This document shows positions 63,056 to 64,000 of a stretch of DNA of 64,000 bases, in pieces; position 1 is the stretch's first letter, and each line of letters begins with the position of its first letter. Below the pieces are notes generated by a model. That model saw only the letters and a list, made by a program, of their open reading frames with translations, did not search any database and was not told where the DNA came from. The stretch is from JANNNF01 sp040385825 (GTDB taxonomy: Bacteria; Pseudomonadota; Alphaproteobacteria; Rhodobacterales; Rhodobacteraceae), in assembly GCA_040385825.1 (NCBI GenBank), contig JAZKGQ010000007.1:1-64000 (forward strand). The letters run 5' to 3'. Made by a program: the position numbers and the translations under genes.

Positions 63056-64000
63056 ATGTCCCTGAAACTCGGCATGGTGGGTGGCGGCAAGGGTGCCTTC
63101 ATCGGTGGTGTGCATCGCATTGCAGCGCGGCTGGACGGCCATTGGGATCTGGTCGCCGGGGCGTTTTCGTCCGACCCTGAACGAGCAGCGGCTTCGGCGG
63201 TGGATCTGGGGATTGCGGCAGAGCGCAGCTATGGCAGCTTTGCGGAAATGGCCAAGGCCGAGGCGGCACGGCCCGACGGCATAGACGCCGTGGCGATCGT
63301 GACGCCCAATCACCTGCATGCCGCAGTAGCCACGGCTTTCCTGCGGGTAGGCATTCCGGTGATCTGCGACAAGCCGCTGACCACGACCGTTGAGGATGCC
63401 GAGGCGCTGGTCAGCCTGGTGGCCGACACCGGCCTGCCCTTTGTCCTGACCCAGACTTACACGGGCTATCCAATGGTCCGCGAGGCCCGCGCCCTTGTCG
63501 CGGCTGGCAGGATCGGCCGCGTCCGTCATGTTCAGGTAGAATATTTGCAGGATTGGCTGGCCATGCCGGTCGAGAGTTCTGGCAACAAGCAGGCCGCATG
63601 GCGCACCGACCCGGCGCAGTCCGGTCCCGGCGGCTGCATCGCAGACATCGGCACCCATGCCTTCAACCTTGCAACTTTCGTCACTGGTCTTGCCCCAAGT
63701 GCCGTGCTGGCCGATCTGACAGCTTTCGGCCCGGACCGCGCCTTGGATGACAATGCCGCCATCCTGCTCAGGTTCAACGGAGGCGCCAAGGGCATGATCT
63801 GGGCAAGCCAGATTGTGCCGGGGGCCAAAAACGGCCTTCGCATCCGTGTGGCTGGCGAGGCGGGGGGCCTGTTTTGGGATCAGGAACGACCCGACGATCT
63901 GGAGTTCACGCCCATCGGCCAGCCCACGCGAACCCTGCGGCGTGGAGGCGAGGGTGTCTTGTCGCCTGCGCGCCTTCCGGCAGGCCACCCGGAAGGGTAT
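63056..64000 (+). CDS. Gfo/Idh/MocA oxidoreductase, 3' end beyond window
   Basis: The first 315 codons of a second NAD(P)-dependent dehydrogenase; the frame stays open to the window edge. It has the Rossmann motif MVGGGKGAFIGGVHR near residue 7, VICDKPLTTTVEDAEALV near residue 100 and SGPGGCIADIGTHAFNL near residue 190. It is only distantly like the protein at 59004. In levoglucosan-type pathways a second member (LgdC) reduces the 3-keto sugar; that assignment is a guess. A good ATG at 63056 lies 58 bp after the ABM gene. Confidence 0.88.
   Translation, partial: MSLKLGMVGGGKGAFIGGVHRIAARLDGHWDLVAGAFSSDPERAAASAVDLGIAAERSYGSFAEMAKAEAARPDGIDAVAIVTPNHLHAAVATAFLRVGIPVICDKPLTTTVEDAEALVSLVADTGLPFVLTQTYTGYPMVREARALVAAGRIGRVRHVQVEYLQDWLAMPVESSGNKQAAWRTDPAQSGPGGCIADIGTHAFNLATFVTGLAPSAVLADLTAFGPDRALDDNAAILLRFNGGAKGMIWASQIVPGAKNGLRIRVAGEAGGLFWDQERPDDLEFTPIGQPTRTLRRGGEGVLSPARLPAGHPEGY

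Overview
This 64 kb window looks like a chromosomal segment of a free-living alphaproteobacterium of the Rhodobacteraceae (Rhodobacter/Tabrizicola/Gemmobacter-like). The reasons are high GC, strong G/C third-position bias, the five-gene atpHAGDC operon without atp F0 genes, the neighbour sets Hsp20-DUF1150, hisC-tyrA-extensin and DUF1326-DUF2182, and GC hairpin repeats typical of the family. No tRNA, rRNA, CRISPR array or complete mobile element was seen.

Positions 1-44153 are a dense core. They hold heat-shock genes (Hsp20, groES-groEL with a CIRCE operator), purE-purK, a RelE/RHH toxin-antitoxin pair, Mn-dependent pyrophosphatase, ribF, prs, the F1 ATP synthase operon, gloB, clpA, a MotA/MotB-like pair, hisC-tyrA, rpsD, a Hint protein, a LpxR-like outer-membrane protein, a complete proVWX betaine/proline-betaine importer and a DUF1326-DUF2182 pair. 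Most operons use 1-4 bp start/stop overlaps. Hairpin terminators and small dispersed palindromes lie between convergent genes.

Positions 44154-54304 are accessory and partly decayed. A CadC-like regulator faces a cysteine-synthase-like gene and a group II PLP decarboxylase. An IS21 relic with frameshifts follows. Next is a small degradation-type cluster: Tat-exported cyclase, AhpD-like protein, DUF1330 protein, an SDR with its middle deleted, an aminotransferase and a nine-codon gene stub.

Positions 54305-64000 are a carbohydrate locus. A ROK regulator and a substrate-binding-protein-like gene without a signal peptide are transcribed leftward. Facing them rightward are a sugar isomerase-type TIM barrel, an exported binding protein, a Gfo/Idh/MocA dehydrogenase that resembles levoglucosan dehydrogenase, an ABC ATPase, an ABC permease, an ABM-domain protein and a second Gfo/Idh/MocA protein cut by the window end. 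The set suggests uptake and 3-keto-type oxidation of an anhydrosugar or glycoside. The least described part is the ROK plus cytosolic binding-protein pair.
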